Below are positions 34,877 to 45,337 of a stretch of DNA of 64,000 nt, in pieces (the first letter of the stretch is position 1; the number at the start of each line of letters is the position of its first letter). The stretch spans positions 158,008 through 222,007 of the forward strand of contig CAXAMN010005280.1 in assembly GCA_963970005.1 (NCBI GenBank). The letters are read 5' to 3'. This stretch comes from Durusdinium trenchii (lineage: Eukaryota; Sar; Dinophyceae; Suessiales; Symbiodiniaceae). Below the pieces are notes generated by a model. The model was not told where the DNA came from, did no database searches, and saw nothing but the letters and a program-made list of their open reading frames with translations. Both the position numbers and the translations under genes were made by a program.

Positions 34877-35690
34877 AAGTCCCTATCTAATGGACGCGTC
34901 TGCGCGATAGGGACTAGAACATCCGGGAACGTGGCTGGTCCGGAGCAGAGATAAGCAGGTCAGGCCCCGGAACGGGTACGTAAGATAACCCTGGAAGTCA
35001 CTATCTAACGGACATGTCTGCGAGATAGGGACTTGAACGTCCGGGTACGTGGGTGGTCAGGAGCAGAGATAAGCAGGTCAGGTCCAGGAACGGCAATATT
35101 ATCTCCCGAGCATAGCTCCCAGATGGTCGAACACTCTCAAGTACGCTTCCTCGAGATAGGTACTTGAACGTCGTAAACATGCTCTAACGAAGGCTCCCAA
35201 GGGACTGGAATCGCGTGAAGATATTGTCTAACCGAGCACTCGAAGGCACTATCGAAAGGACATGTCTGTGAGATGGGGACTTGAACGTCCGAGTACGTGG
35301 CGGGTCCGGAGTCTCCAGTGTGCTTCCCCGAGATAGGTACTTGAACGTCGTAAACATGGTCTCACGAAGGCCCCAAAGGGAGTGGAATAGAGTGCAGAGA
35401 TTGCCTAACAGAGATCTAGAAGTTACTACCGAAAGGACGCGTCTGCGCTTGAACGTCGTAGACTGCAATAGATTCCCCCCTAACGTAGCTAAACATAGCG
35501 TCCATATTGTTTGGCATAGCATTAGAAGTGATATTTGGCTCCACCGGAGCAAAGACAAACCTAGATCACGTTCCGGAACGGCAACATCGCAAATAACGTG
35601 GCCCAACGAGGGCTCAAAAAGGACTGGACAAGCACGTCTCCTCGAGAGAGGGACTGGAGCGTCGCAGACCGGGGCCCCTTTTGCACTCCA
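34877..35690. repeat. Hairpin-forming satellite, cluster A
   Basis: About seven full or partial units resemble CACTATCTAACGGACGTGTC then TGCGAGATAGGGACTTGAAC and GTC. Clear starts are near 34879, 34997, 35140, 35246, 35325, 35415 and 35630. Each full unit has arms that pair: at 34879-34887 and 34906-34914 GTCCCTATC pairs perfectly with GATAGGGAC, and at 34997-35006 and 35023-35032 the arms pair with one mismatch. A second recurrent segment (ACGTCGTAAACATG followed by AACGAAGG) alternates with it. The minus frame of 180 codons here is a repeat translation and should not be taken as a gene. Confidence 0.85.
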
Positions 35691-35949
35691 GATGCGCGCG
35701 CCGACTCCATCTACAGGGTGAAACATGCGCTCTTTTCAGTATAGCTGCACCATGTCACATCACGTCCCGTGACGTGTTAACCTTGTAGACTCGTGCAAAT
35801 CTAGATGGGGAAAAGAACGTGAACTACCTGAATTGCCAGGGAGATTGAAACCTTAGCTCGCCACCGTGCCGGAAAGTACTGCGACAAATCCTGAGCAAAT
35901 TTCATGTAGCAGGACACAGAGTGATGGCACAGCACTGGCCAGGGCGCCT

Positions 35950-35997
35950 GCAAATAGGCCCATCCATGGAAGGTCACGTGCTCATAGGTCCGAATAC
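35950..35997 (-). repeat. 48-bp fragment of the Helitron/Pif1-like gene
   Basis: 35950-35997 matches 40745-40792 with one or two differences, including CCCATCCATGGAAGGTCACG and TGCTCATAGGTCCGAATA. In the gene this encodes RTYEHVTFHGWDYLQ. The fragment sits about 0.6 kb beyond the 3' end of the gene on the same strand. Confidence 0.85.
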
Positions 35998-36014
35998 CTT
36001 CCTGTCGCCGATGG

Positions 36015-36270
36015 CCGCGCTGGAAGTATCCGCCGCGGGTACTCCCGGAAGAGACACCTCCAGGTTAGAACCCTTCTGGAAATACCGGACTTTTAGCGGT
36101 GGCACATCACTTACCAGTGCAACTACGCAGCTACGGGTGCAGCAACGAAAACAACCGTCGCCAATGACGGCAATTTCCGGCGTCGACTTGCCTTGCCTTG
36201 CCCGTGTCACCGATCTCCGCGCTGGCAGTATCCGCAGCAGGTACTGCAGGAAGAGACGCCTCCAGGCTGG
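36015..36270. repeat. Two direct repeats of about 56 bp, 200 bp apart
   Basis: 36015-36067 and 36215-36270 share CGCGCTGGMAGTATCCGC, GGTACT, GGAAGAGAC and CCTCCAGG. They lie between the Helitron fragment and the Helitron gene 3' end. Confidence 0.8.
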
Positions 36271-36570
36271 AAACTCAAATACGTTTGTGCATTCTCCGGT
36301 CGTGGACCATCAAACAAGTGCACCGTGGTGTTTGTGTCGGTTTCAAAGAGTACCAACAAAGATGGCTCATTTTTTCTAGCTGGCTACTTCAGAGCGGTCT
36401 GTCTCTGATCGTTCACGCTGCATGGTTGCAGTTCTAGGAGCTCAGGTTTCCCCAGGTTCAGGAAGGCACATTGACACGCAAAGTTAAAACGCCACGAATC
36501 GTCTTGGGGCGGCAGGAGCGCCCTGCCAACACCGAGCTGTTTCCGACAGAACCTACGTCTTTGGTAAGGA

Positions 36571-39500
36571 CTAAATGTTTTGGTGTTTCGGTTCGGGAGG
36601 CACTGAAGCACCTTTGCAAGTGAAGCAGATTCGAGGTTTCCAGCCCCACTTGAAGCGTTTCTGTTCGGTAATTTCTTTGGCAATCACTGGGTCAAAGTCG
36701 CGCAAAGACAAATTGCGCCGATCGCACGAACTGCACGGCTTTCCCGCCCACTTCTGGAACTCTGCTTGTGGCAGGGCACATGTGTGGCACAAAATGGCAA
36801 CAAACGAATTTCCGACGCAATCCTTTAGTGTGCGAGTGCTGATCTGATCGTGAGGCCAGGTACGGTTGCAGCTGAGGCAGGTGTACAGTCTGTCTTGACA
36901 GGTCGCGCAAAACCACATGCGCGGTTTTGTCAACGGGCACAGCGACGGCGCAGAGGTCCGTTGTCCGCATCCAGTCCAGCACAAAGGAAAAGCACAATCT
37001 GTGCAAACTATCCATGGTTGAGTCTTGCCGTCTGCAGAGCGTTTGCGACGCCCACGCAAGTGGGTCGCCAACATTTCACAAGCCAATGGAGGAGGGAAAT
37101 GGCAAAGGGTCAAGGAGTCTCGCTGGCAGAGGCGGCAGCGCAAGTTTGTACATTTGACAAACCTGGCTGCCTGGTCGACTTTGAGCACGCAGGTCCAACA
37201 ACGCAACGTCAGAAGGTTTGATTCAGCGTTCAACTTGATTTACTCTATGGGAAAAAAAACTATCAGGCCAAGTTGTCCAACACTGCGTGCACAACGCCGT
37301 TGACGGCGTCTGCTGTTTCCTCTTTGATGAAGAAAGAACTTGCTCTGTCTTTGTTGGTTCTGCTGCCGGAACCTTATGTTGTGTGCAAAGCACGGCCGCA
37401 TCCAACGCCCCAGTGTCCCACGTTTTTTGCGTCTCTCCGGAGAAGCGGCTGCGACGAAGGAGGTCGCCACATTCGCCACACATCATCAAACGTGTGTCCT
37501 TTGGAGCCCTTGTGCTGTGATAACAACGATAACACTGCAGACGCTGCCCTTCTGAAATCTTAGACCAGATTGCCGTTTGCGTAATGTCTGCCGTAAAACA
37601 ACGAAGCGGCCAGCGCACTTCCTGTTGGGTGCGTTCTGAACATGCTCGACAGGGCACTTCCCACAGTGTCCAAGGCGGGCAAGCAACTTTGTTTTTTTTC
37701 TTCTCCTTTGGGCCCACCACGGGCGCAGCAGCCCGCCAAGCCTCTTCTAGCGTTGCTCGGTCGAGGTTACCTGCGGAACGAGGCAAACGACATGAACTCA
37801 AGTATTGGATACAACACTTGAATCGAAGTTTGATCGGACAACGCGCCTGATTGCCTCGCCAAAAGGAGAGCTGGACCAGGTAGCTTCACTTGTCGAAAAA
37901 GTTGGGGACTGTATGGCTGCACCAGTAGAATGTCGTCAGTGGATCGAACTCGAGATCGGATGATGTATGCCCGTAACATGCTCTCTGGCGTTGGCGTAGC
38001 CGACCAATGCAAAAGATCTCCCTTACAAGCAGACAGAGTAGACCCACAGAACGCATGAGCTGTTCCGGCAAAGTCGGGCGCGATCTGAAATCCGCGCCGA
38101 TGGACGTGGGTGCGTCCAACCTTCCAGGTGCGTTTGTACGGACGCAGATCCAACTTGCCTTCCGGCAAGCTTGCCGGTGGATTTGTCAGTCGCACTTGCA
38201 AAAACGTTGGGCAATCCAAGAGAACCACTTCTGCCGCATCAGTGGCTTCTACGCGCACGATGTCCCGGGGCGAAAGCCCCCAGCCTAACAATGTAGCTGT
38301 AGCGTGCTTGAAGGCACTTTGTTTCCGATCGTAGGTTTCGGTGAAGCGAATGGGCATGTCCTCAATGAGGGGTAGCATTCCAAGAATTCCAGCCGTGCTC
38401 CTATCATGCAATTGTAACCACTGCTGCTGTTGCTTCCGCAAGGTTTCTGTTCCTTGGCCTGCGCTATCGTGAGGGACGTCATGCGCCACCAGCCACAGTA
38501 TCTTCTTCCCGGTCGCTTTTGCGAACGTGACTGCGTGCAGAAGTTGTGCGTAGTACTTTGGCTGGTTGAATGGATGGACAAAGGGTGCTTGCGCAAACTT
38601 GGGATCCAAGTGCGCTTTGGCGTTTGCATGTTGCGGTGTGATCACTCGACACCGGCGTGCTCGTTCCATCTGACAGGTCCTGCGCTCCGAACGTTGCAAA
38701 GCTTTCCAAGGGGATGAGTGCCAAGTAGCTGGCCAACGATTTTGATCCAGGTCCTGCACACATGAGTTCAAGCATGGATCCAACCCTTTGTCAATACATC
38801 GGTAAAATGACTTCGACCGACTTTAAAATCAAACCCACACCTGACAAAAACCACTGCCGCAAGGAAGCGCAGTAGCACCAGGAAGCCACGATCCAACGTG
38901 ACGCGTTGGGAGACCATGCGTAAAACAGTATGTTTCCCAACTCTCTGTTCCGGTGCGAAGTTCTTCCAGCACGTGCTTCTGCCAAGGATCAGTAGCTCGA
39001 TGCTGTTCAGTCAGCACAATACAATGATCTGGGGTGCTTGGTATGGTCTCAGTCGTTAACCCCCAAAGTGCTTCCATCATGCGTGCCTCAGGCCCGTTCA
39101 GCAACAGTCGATCTTCAAAGGGGTTACTGAAAACAGACTTCTCGGCAACAGGGGGCAGTTGCTCGTAATCACCTACCAGGATGACGTTGAGACCACCAAA
39201 CAAGCTCGGCCGGTTGTCTGCGTTCAACGCCCACGGGCTTCGGAGCAGCGCTTGCCGGCAATTTCTTTCCACGCAACCCAGCAAACGAAGCGAAGCACAG
39301 CTGACTTCATCTACGATTATCCATCGCATCTGAGCTGTATTTGAAAACATCCGCACAACGTCACTCACGTCTGCAAATTGCTGGTCATTGCTATTCAAGG
39401 CTGGCACACAACCCCAAGAGTGCAAGGTGGCGCCTTCTATAAGCGCTGCCATACTGTTTTGCGCTGCGAGAGTCTGGAATTGAACACCCATCTGCCAGCC

Positions 39501-41170
39501 TAGAACCTCTTTGAAGAATTGCACGACCCAGCGAATGCACTGGGACTTACCTGTGCCAGGGCCTGCTATGAGGGTCAAGCGGCAGGCAGCAGTCCGAGCT
39601 CCTGTCAGGTGGAACAGAAGGGTTAAAGGTCTGATTTTTGAACAAATAAGATGGGGCGAAAAACGAAACAAGTCACCGAAACCTGCCTTGTGGCATATCT
39701 CGATGGTCTTCGGCAGCTTCTTGGGCAACGCGCTTGGCGACTATGGCGAGGAAGGCTTCTTGTTTCGTGTTTGGTTGCACCTTGCTTGAGCGAAGCCGCT
39801 CGAACCAAGCAATTGCGTCGACTTCAGTGTAGCCTTCGTAGAGTTTCGGCCCAGTTTCTTGGGGGCAATCTGCTCTGCGAGGTTCGGCTGCCTTTGCACG
39901 CACGGGCTCTATTTTGTGCCCTTCACTGCGCACCGTTTCTGGCCACGGCATCGTCTGGATTCCACAACTCTGCACTGACCTGCAAAGATTTGCCCATGAC
40001 ATTGTTTCCTCCTTTCGTCTGGGTTCCTTTTTTCTTTAACATATGCAAGACTTTCTGCACAGTGTCTAGGTCCCATTCCGGTGCATTGGGACTCTCATGT
40101 TTGGATGCTTCATCTGGGGCATTGCAGGCGTCCACTTCACCATCCGGGGTTGCTGTGATAGACACAAATTGCTGAATAATACAAAGCTGGTGCTCACTCA
40201 CCACGTTTTGGAGATAACGGCGCCAGTTCATCCAGTAAGCCGTGGGAGCTACGGTTTGTTTTCCGCGGCACCGTCTGTTTGGGCCGCTGTGTCCCAAACT
40301 TCCCAAATACGGGACCCCTTCCGAACACAACTGGGGCAACAACGTCCAAGGACGCAAATATACAGAATATAGCCTGCCACGGGTTTCCCTATCATCTCTC
40401 CCTACCTTTGGAATGTGCGTTCGATGCGGAGCGGGGATGTGGACACGCCGGCGCCGATAAATGTACCAGTGTTGTCGAAGATCTGCCAAGCCAGGCTCAT
40501 TAGGGAAACAAAGCTGGTCGGGACCACTAATGGACTCTATGCTGCGCGTACCAGCAAAACGACGCACGCCCCAATACATAGTAAATTCAAATGGGTTCAA
40601 GTGCCAAACTGCTTCAACACGAGGACGACACCCGTAGAACTCTGCGTCGGTTCCTAGCATATGCTTCCGCACTTCCGTCGGAATAACGGTGTGTTTTGTA
40701 AGCTCTGGATCCAGCACTTTCGTAGTAGAAGCTTTCTCTGCCTGCAAATAGTCCCATCCATGGAAGGTCACGTGCTCATAGGTCCGAATAAACTCCGGAG
40801 TCAAAACATCGTGGTCCAGTGCATACATAGCCAGATGCATATCTTCATTGGCGGACCGTCGAACCTCAGGTCGCGCGCAACGGCGCGGAGGGAAAGTGTC
40901 TTCAAGAACAGCGCGCATTCGACAAGAGCTTTCCTACATAACACCCACTTAGAAAATATGCTCTGTAGCGAAGTAACGGTCTGAAAATAAAAATCAGACG
41001 TGGTCCTGACCACGGTTCGATGCATTCTTTGACCAGGTGTCTTCTCCTCAAACAATTTTGCCGCGTGCAATAAAGCACTCGCTGCCGTTGCTATTGTGTG
41101 TTTGTTTGCCGGTTGTACTTTGAAGACATAACCAGTAAAATACCCAGTTGCCAGTCGACCTGCTTGCATA
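36571..41170 (-). CDS. Helitron/Pif1-like SF1 helicase with Cys-rich zinc-binding C-terminus
   Basis: Minus segments in order: about 41200-41000 with RLATGYFTGYVFKVQPANKH (Helitron-type region that follows Rep); 40918 to about 39930 with HDVLTPEFIRTYEHVTFHGW and AVWHLNPFEFTMYWGV; about 39930-39687 with PNTKQEAFLAIVAKRV; 39601-38841 with Walker A LTLIAGPGTGKSQ, Walker B WIIVDEVS and motif III VGDYEQLPPV; 38753-37767 with MPIRFTETYDRKQ and FAGTAHAFCGSTL (Pif1 motif VI region); then 37801-36571 with many C-x2-C pairs (CYRCYH, CGECG, CATC, CLSC, CSSC, CFTC). I place a GC-AG intron at 39602-39686 (donor CAAG|GCAGGT) and a GT-AG intron at 38754-38840. Both restore frame and sequence. Pif1-family enzymes unwind DNA 5' to 3'; in Helitrons they serve rolling-circle transposition. 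No HUH nuclease motif was found, so this may be a non-autonomous or domesticated copy. Later junctions are approximate. Confidence 0.7.
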
Positions 41171-41219
41171 GCTTTTGCGTGCCCTGGATCTCTTGAAAGA
41201 TCCTGCTACCAAAGAACCA

Positions 41220-44200
41220 CGGGCGTACCACATCGGTGGCATCCTCGAACCACTGCGGCTCCTGTCCCCAGAACGTGCGGATGTGCTGCTCGGAGACTTC
41301 GGCTATCTTTCGCCACAGCTGGTTCCCCAACTGTTGTCGCTCCGTCCAATTGTGGACCCACTCCCGTCGGAAGTCTTCCAGCAGCAAATACAACTTTGAC
41401 CGTGCCCTCGTCAAAGCTGTATAAACGATGGCTCTCTGGGTCGCTAAACCTTTCGCGCCCCAGTCCGAGCTTCGTCTCCTGCACATCATTGTGTTTCTGT
41501 TGCACGCCTATCTATGAAAGCCCTTATTCCGCTACAGTCTACTTCTCCTTTATGCCTGTAATATATTTCCTCCCTCCCTCTGTGACTGACTCTACAACCC
41601 TACTCGATTTCACAACGCCCTACGTCCATCCTGGTACCCAACACGATGTAGGTTTCCGCTTCGAAGCCAGCTGCAGCAAAGGGCCCTCGCAGCGACACAC
41701 CTGCGCGCCCCCCAGCTGACGACGCTTCACGAAGCTCGACCGACCGCCCCTTAAATCGATATTTTTTATCTTCTCAACCCCGCCTCGCATCAAATCTGAA
41801 GCTAACAGCGCATCACGACGCTCACCAACAACATCAAAACATGATGCAAATGCGCCCACGAAGCTCTGCAGCTTGCTTCTCAAAAATGCCTCCAACGCGT
41901 TCAACGGGGCCAGCAAAAAGCCGCCAATACCAATGCTCGGCGAACCTCCCCTCTTGGCCGCGGCCAAAATCTCCACAGCCACCACCATCGCCACTGCCAC
42001 CCACACTTGCTTACAATGGATATTCTGATTCTGACCATCCATCGTCCAATTTCTCATGCCGAACAAAAGCATTGGCACCACATAAGTTCGATGAGTTGCA
42101 CTGGATTGGCACTCCGCCACCTACCACACGACCAACCACAAACGCACGGATTCAGAAGACAGCCCTCAATCCTTTTCCAAACGAGCTACCCTTTTTGCGC
42201 GCCTCATCGCCGAAAGCCTCCTGCAAAAAGGCTAAGCACGGCTGCCCCGTTCGCCATGTCTCCAAGCTGCGCAACTTTTGGACCCAGTTGGCATGCACCA
42301 CCCACTCCATGTTGACGTGCTGCTGCAACGGCCGCGCCAAAGACCCTCTGTGCTCTCCCGCTTTCCAGCGCGGAAATTGATGCTCATCACCTAGTCTGGA
42401 CAAATTTAATTTACTCTATTTCGTTCCTGTCATACTCTACCCCTTGGCTCCAAGAGCACAAGAACCATACTTCGGACACTAATCGGACCTACGTCTCAAA
42501 AATGTGCTGTTCTTTGTTTGCGGCTTCTGTACGGCGTGGCGACGGTAGTCCCTATAGCTCCTGTGCTGCTGCTCTTGCATGCTCTTGCTGAACTTTCCTC
42601 GCTTATACCGTGTAACATAGCTCGAAAAGTCACTATCTAACGGCTGTGTCTGTGAGATAGGTACTTGAACGTCGTCAACTGGTCCAACGAGAGAGACTGG
42701 AATAGACTCAGATATTGACTAACATAGCCCTATAGAAGTCCCTATCTGAAGCACGTGTCTAGCAAAAATTAAAATGCTGGAAAATAAATTTGCGCTCTCC
42801 ATCTGCGTCGTCTGAGCGGTACATTGAGCGGTACATCGCTATCTCACGGACGTGTCTGCGAGATAGGTCACTTCAACGTCGTAAACATGGCCTGATGAGG
42901 CTTCTAAAGGGACATCATCTGAGCGGTATATTGAGCGGTACATAGCTCGAGAAGTCACTATCGAACGGCCGTGTCTGCGAGATAGGTAACTTCAACGTCG
43001 TAAACATGGCCCGATGAGGGTTCAAAGAGGACATCATCTGAGCAGTACATTCAGCGGTACATAGCTATCTAACGGACGTGTCTGCGAGATAGGGAACTTG
43101 ACCGTCGTCGACCTAGTCTGGATAAATTGATTTAGTCTATTTCTTTTCCTTTCATACTGTACCCCTTGGCTCCAAGAGCACAAGAACCATACTCCGGACA
43201 CCAATCGGACCTACGTCTTAAAAAGACTGGAGTAGAGTGAAGATATTGTCTAACATAGCCCCATCTGAAGGACGTGTCTAGGAAATAGGTACGTGAACGT
43301 CGTTAACATTGCCAAAAGGCTCATATTACCGAACATAGCCGTAAAAGCTGGGCCAACAGCTCCTTCTCCCACATCGGTCTCATGAACTTTACATAAGCCG
43401 AGACACCAACTAACAGCATGCATTCGAAAGGTATGCAATTGATCGCAGTGCGTTCAAAAGATTCGCCCATGTACTCGTCCATGAGATAAACCAACCTCCG
43501 CTTCTTTCTCGATCGACTGCGACGGACAACAACAACAAGCACCTACTTAAAACCACCTTATCCCGTTCCTTACCGCCTGCCTGCGACGTCCACGGAAACG
43601 TCTCTCCCAACCGCCGTTGCCAGCCATTTTGCTCATAAAGGAGGTGGTACAGGCCACACACTGAACTGCATCCAGATGCCTTTGCTGTTCCAATTGCATT
43701 GCATCGTACACAACATTCTGCAGATGAATGAAACGCCATCCCAGCACGATGCTGATCACGTCCAAACGATCCGCTGGCGCCAATTCCAAGAGTTCATCAA
43801 CTGCATCATAGAATTCTTGGTGTCTCTCAAACACCTCCGTGGCAATGGCCGCGCATCTCTCTTCAAACAAATCTACTTCTCCCTCCTTCTCCACTCCAAG
43901 CACCAGAACCCTCACTCCGATCTTCTCCAGTCGCTCTGCGAAGCCTTGCACTGTTTTCAGGGCAGGAGCGTTGAACACCACCAGCGGAGGATCTTGATTT
44001 CAGCTGCTTGTCAGCTGCACGGTGACAGCGGCCAGCAAGGTTGTTTTGCCCCCACCAGCACAGCTAGACACCACCGTGACTGCTCCCTGGATCTCGGACA
44101 GCGCCCGACATTGATCTGCGGAGAAGCCCACAATCCCCAGCTCCGCCGCTACCCCTTGCAGAAACTCATCCCGCTGGAATCCCAAGTAACGATCCCAGAC

Positions 44201-45337
44201 CGAGCTGGGGACAAAAGTCACTGGCTGGCTCAGACCCAGCCAAGCATTGAAAGCATTGGCTCGCAAGCCTGCCAAACCCTCACTTGACGTTGCAGCTCAA
44301 CTACCAACATCTCCTTCCAGCATTGGTCTCAACCTCACCAATGCCTCGTACATGTGGATGAACTCGTGGATGTCTGCCAAGATCACCACCACCACCTGCG
44401 ACCCCCGCTCCAAGTTCACCACAGGTTGCAAAGAAACCTGGTCTTGCCGAAAATTGCCCACGTTCGACACCAAGCGCACACTGCCTCGTTGGTACAAATC
44501 ACGCTCTGGCATCTCAATCCAGGCGCGCACCTGGTCCATTGCACAAACCCAAATCATCTTCAGTTTCCAGTCTCGGTTTCGCTCTTCGCTCATCAACAAA
44601 AGGCGGGTGACCTCCACACCACTGCGTTTTGGCTTCACCGTATCCCGAACGACTGCTGGATACGGGCCCCCCACATCTTCCGACTCCCGGATTGTCTGCT
44701 GCAGCTTTTTCTGCAACTGCCCCAGAAGGAGTGTCGCCATACTTTGAGGTGAAGCCCGCCCGCCGCTCATAGGAATCCAGCTGGGCTGCACCCGAGGCAC
44801 ACTGGTAATCCAGGTTGCCAAGTTCGTTCTTTCCGCCGGCCCCTCCGCCGGGCCCAAAAATTCTGCTATAGACACTCTAAACACTGCGTTTTCTGTCAAT
44901 GTCAAAAGATCAGGCTCCAAACTCCTCATCTCACGCAGAAACCTAGCAGCGGCCTCCAGCCTCCGCACATGCTGCCGATTGACCCCCGGCACACGATTCT
45001 CTGCAGCGAACTGCCCCGCCTCCTTTATCTTCGCCAACAGAAGGTCATGCCGCCCAATCAGGCTAGCGCATTCCTGCCCGTCTTCCGGAAGTGCGACTTC
45101 GCCCAAACACACGGCAGCGACGTAGCCGTCACTCACGAGCTGCGGTTCCCGAATCGTTTCGATGAAACGATCCACCCGACAGACACGCACGGACATAGCC
45201 ACATCTTGCCGCTCTACTGGGCCCTCACGCAGCCTCACATAGAGAGTCCGGAGCTCTGAAAAAGCAAAACCAGGAAACAGGTCTTGTAGAGGCACACTGC
45301 CCACCCGGTGATTGTATGCCACCCATGTCGCCATCAC
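41220..45337 (-). CDS. UPF1-like SF1 helicase gene with in-frame TGA codons
   Basis: One frame runs from 45337 to 43581. It has motif I SSCAGGGKTTLL (about 44050-44020) and Ia (PPLVVFNAPALKTVQGFAER), interrupted only by TGA at 44297-44299 and 44000-44002. A 64-nt GC-AG intron (43517-43580) carries CGTCGCAG at both ends. The exon 43516-43407 holds motif II (VYLMDEYMGESFER). A 1016-nt GT-AG intron (42391-43406) follows. Joining across it gives MLLVGDEHQFPRW, the expected motif III, which confirms the splice. A third in-frame TGA is at 42152-42154. Motif IV (VEILA, then SPSIGIGGFLLAPLNALEAF) lies at about 42010-41860, and motif VI (IVYTALTRARSKLYLLLED) at about 41435-41375. Some joints at 42.1-41.5 kb are unresolved. 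This family remodels RNA or DNA-RNA. The N-terminal 350 residues show no domain I recognise. Either a decaying mobile gene or a recoded one; three stops make a normal product unlikely. Confidence 0.65.
42390..43222. repeat. Two direct repeats of about 105 bp (42390-42502 and 43116-43222)
   Basis: Both copies begin ACCTAGTCTGGAYAAATT, contain CTTGGCTCCAAGAGCACAAG and end CGGACCTACGTCT. The first copy starts at the 3' splice site of the intron and supplies its CTAG acceptor. The second lies deeper in the same intron. Confidence 0.85.
42391..43406 (-). other. 1016-nt intron of the UPF1-like gene, filled with repeats
   Basis: The donor is LLVG codons GTTG|GTGTCT (exon end 43407) and the acceptor is GACTAG|GTGATG (exon start 42390). 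Ligation gives a perfect motif III reading frame. The intron holds satellite cluster B and both copies of a 105-bp direct repeat. Confidence 0.85.
42626..43320. repeat. Hairpin-forming satellite, cluster B
   Basis: Units related to cluster A start near 42629, 42730, 42835, 42955, 43068 and 43262. The loop word GGACGTGTCTGCGAGATAGG is kept. Between units the phrase CATCATCTGAGCGGTACATT is repeated. All copies lie inside the 42391-43406 intron. Confidence 0.85.

Noticed and set aside
35184..35726. A 180-codon minus gene
   Set aside because: It is a reading of the hairpin satellite; similar reading appears wherever the satellite occurs.
44000..44299. Explaining the two upstream TGA codons by tiny introns
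   Set aside because: An intron would have to be about 30 nt or shorter, with no good sites, and the frame continues unchanged on both sides.
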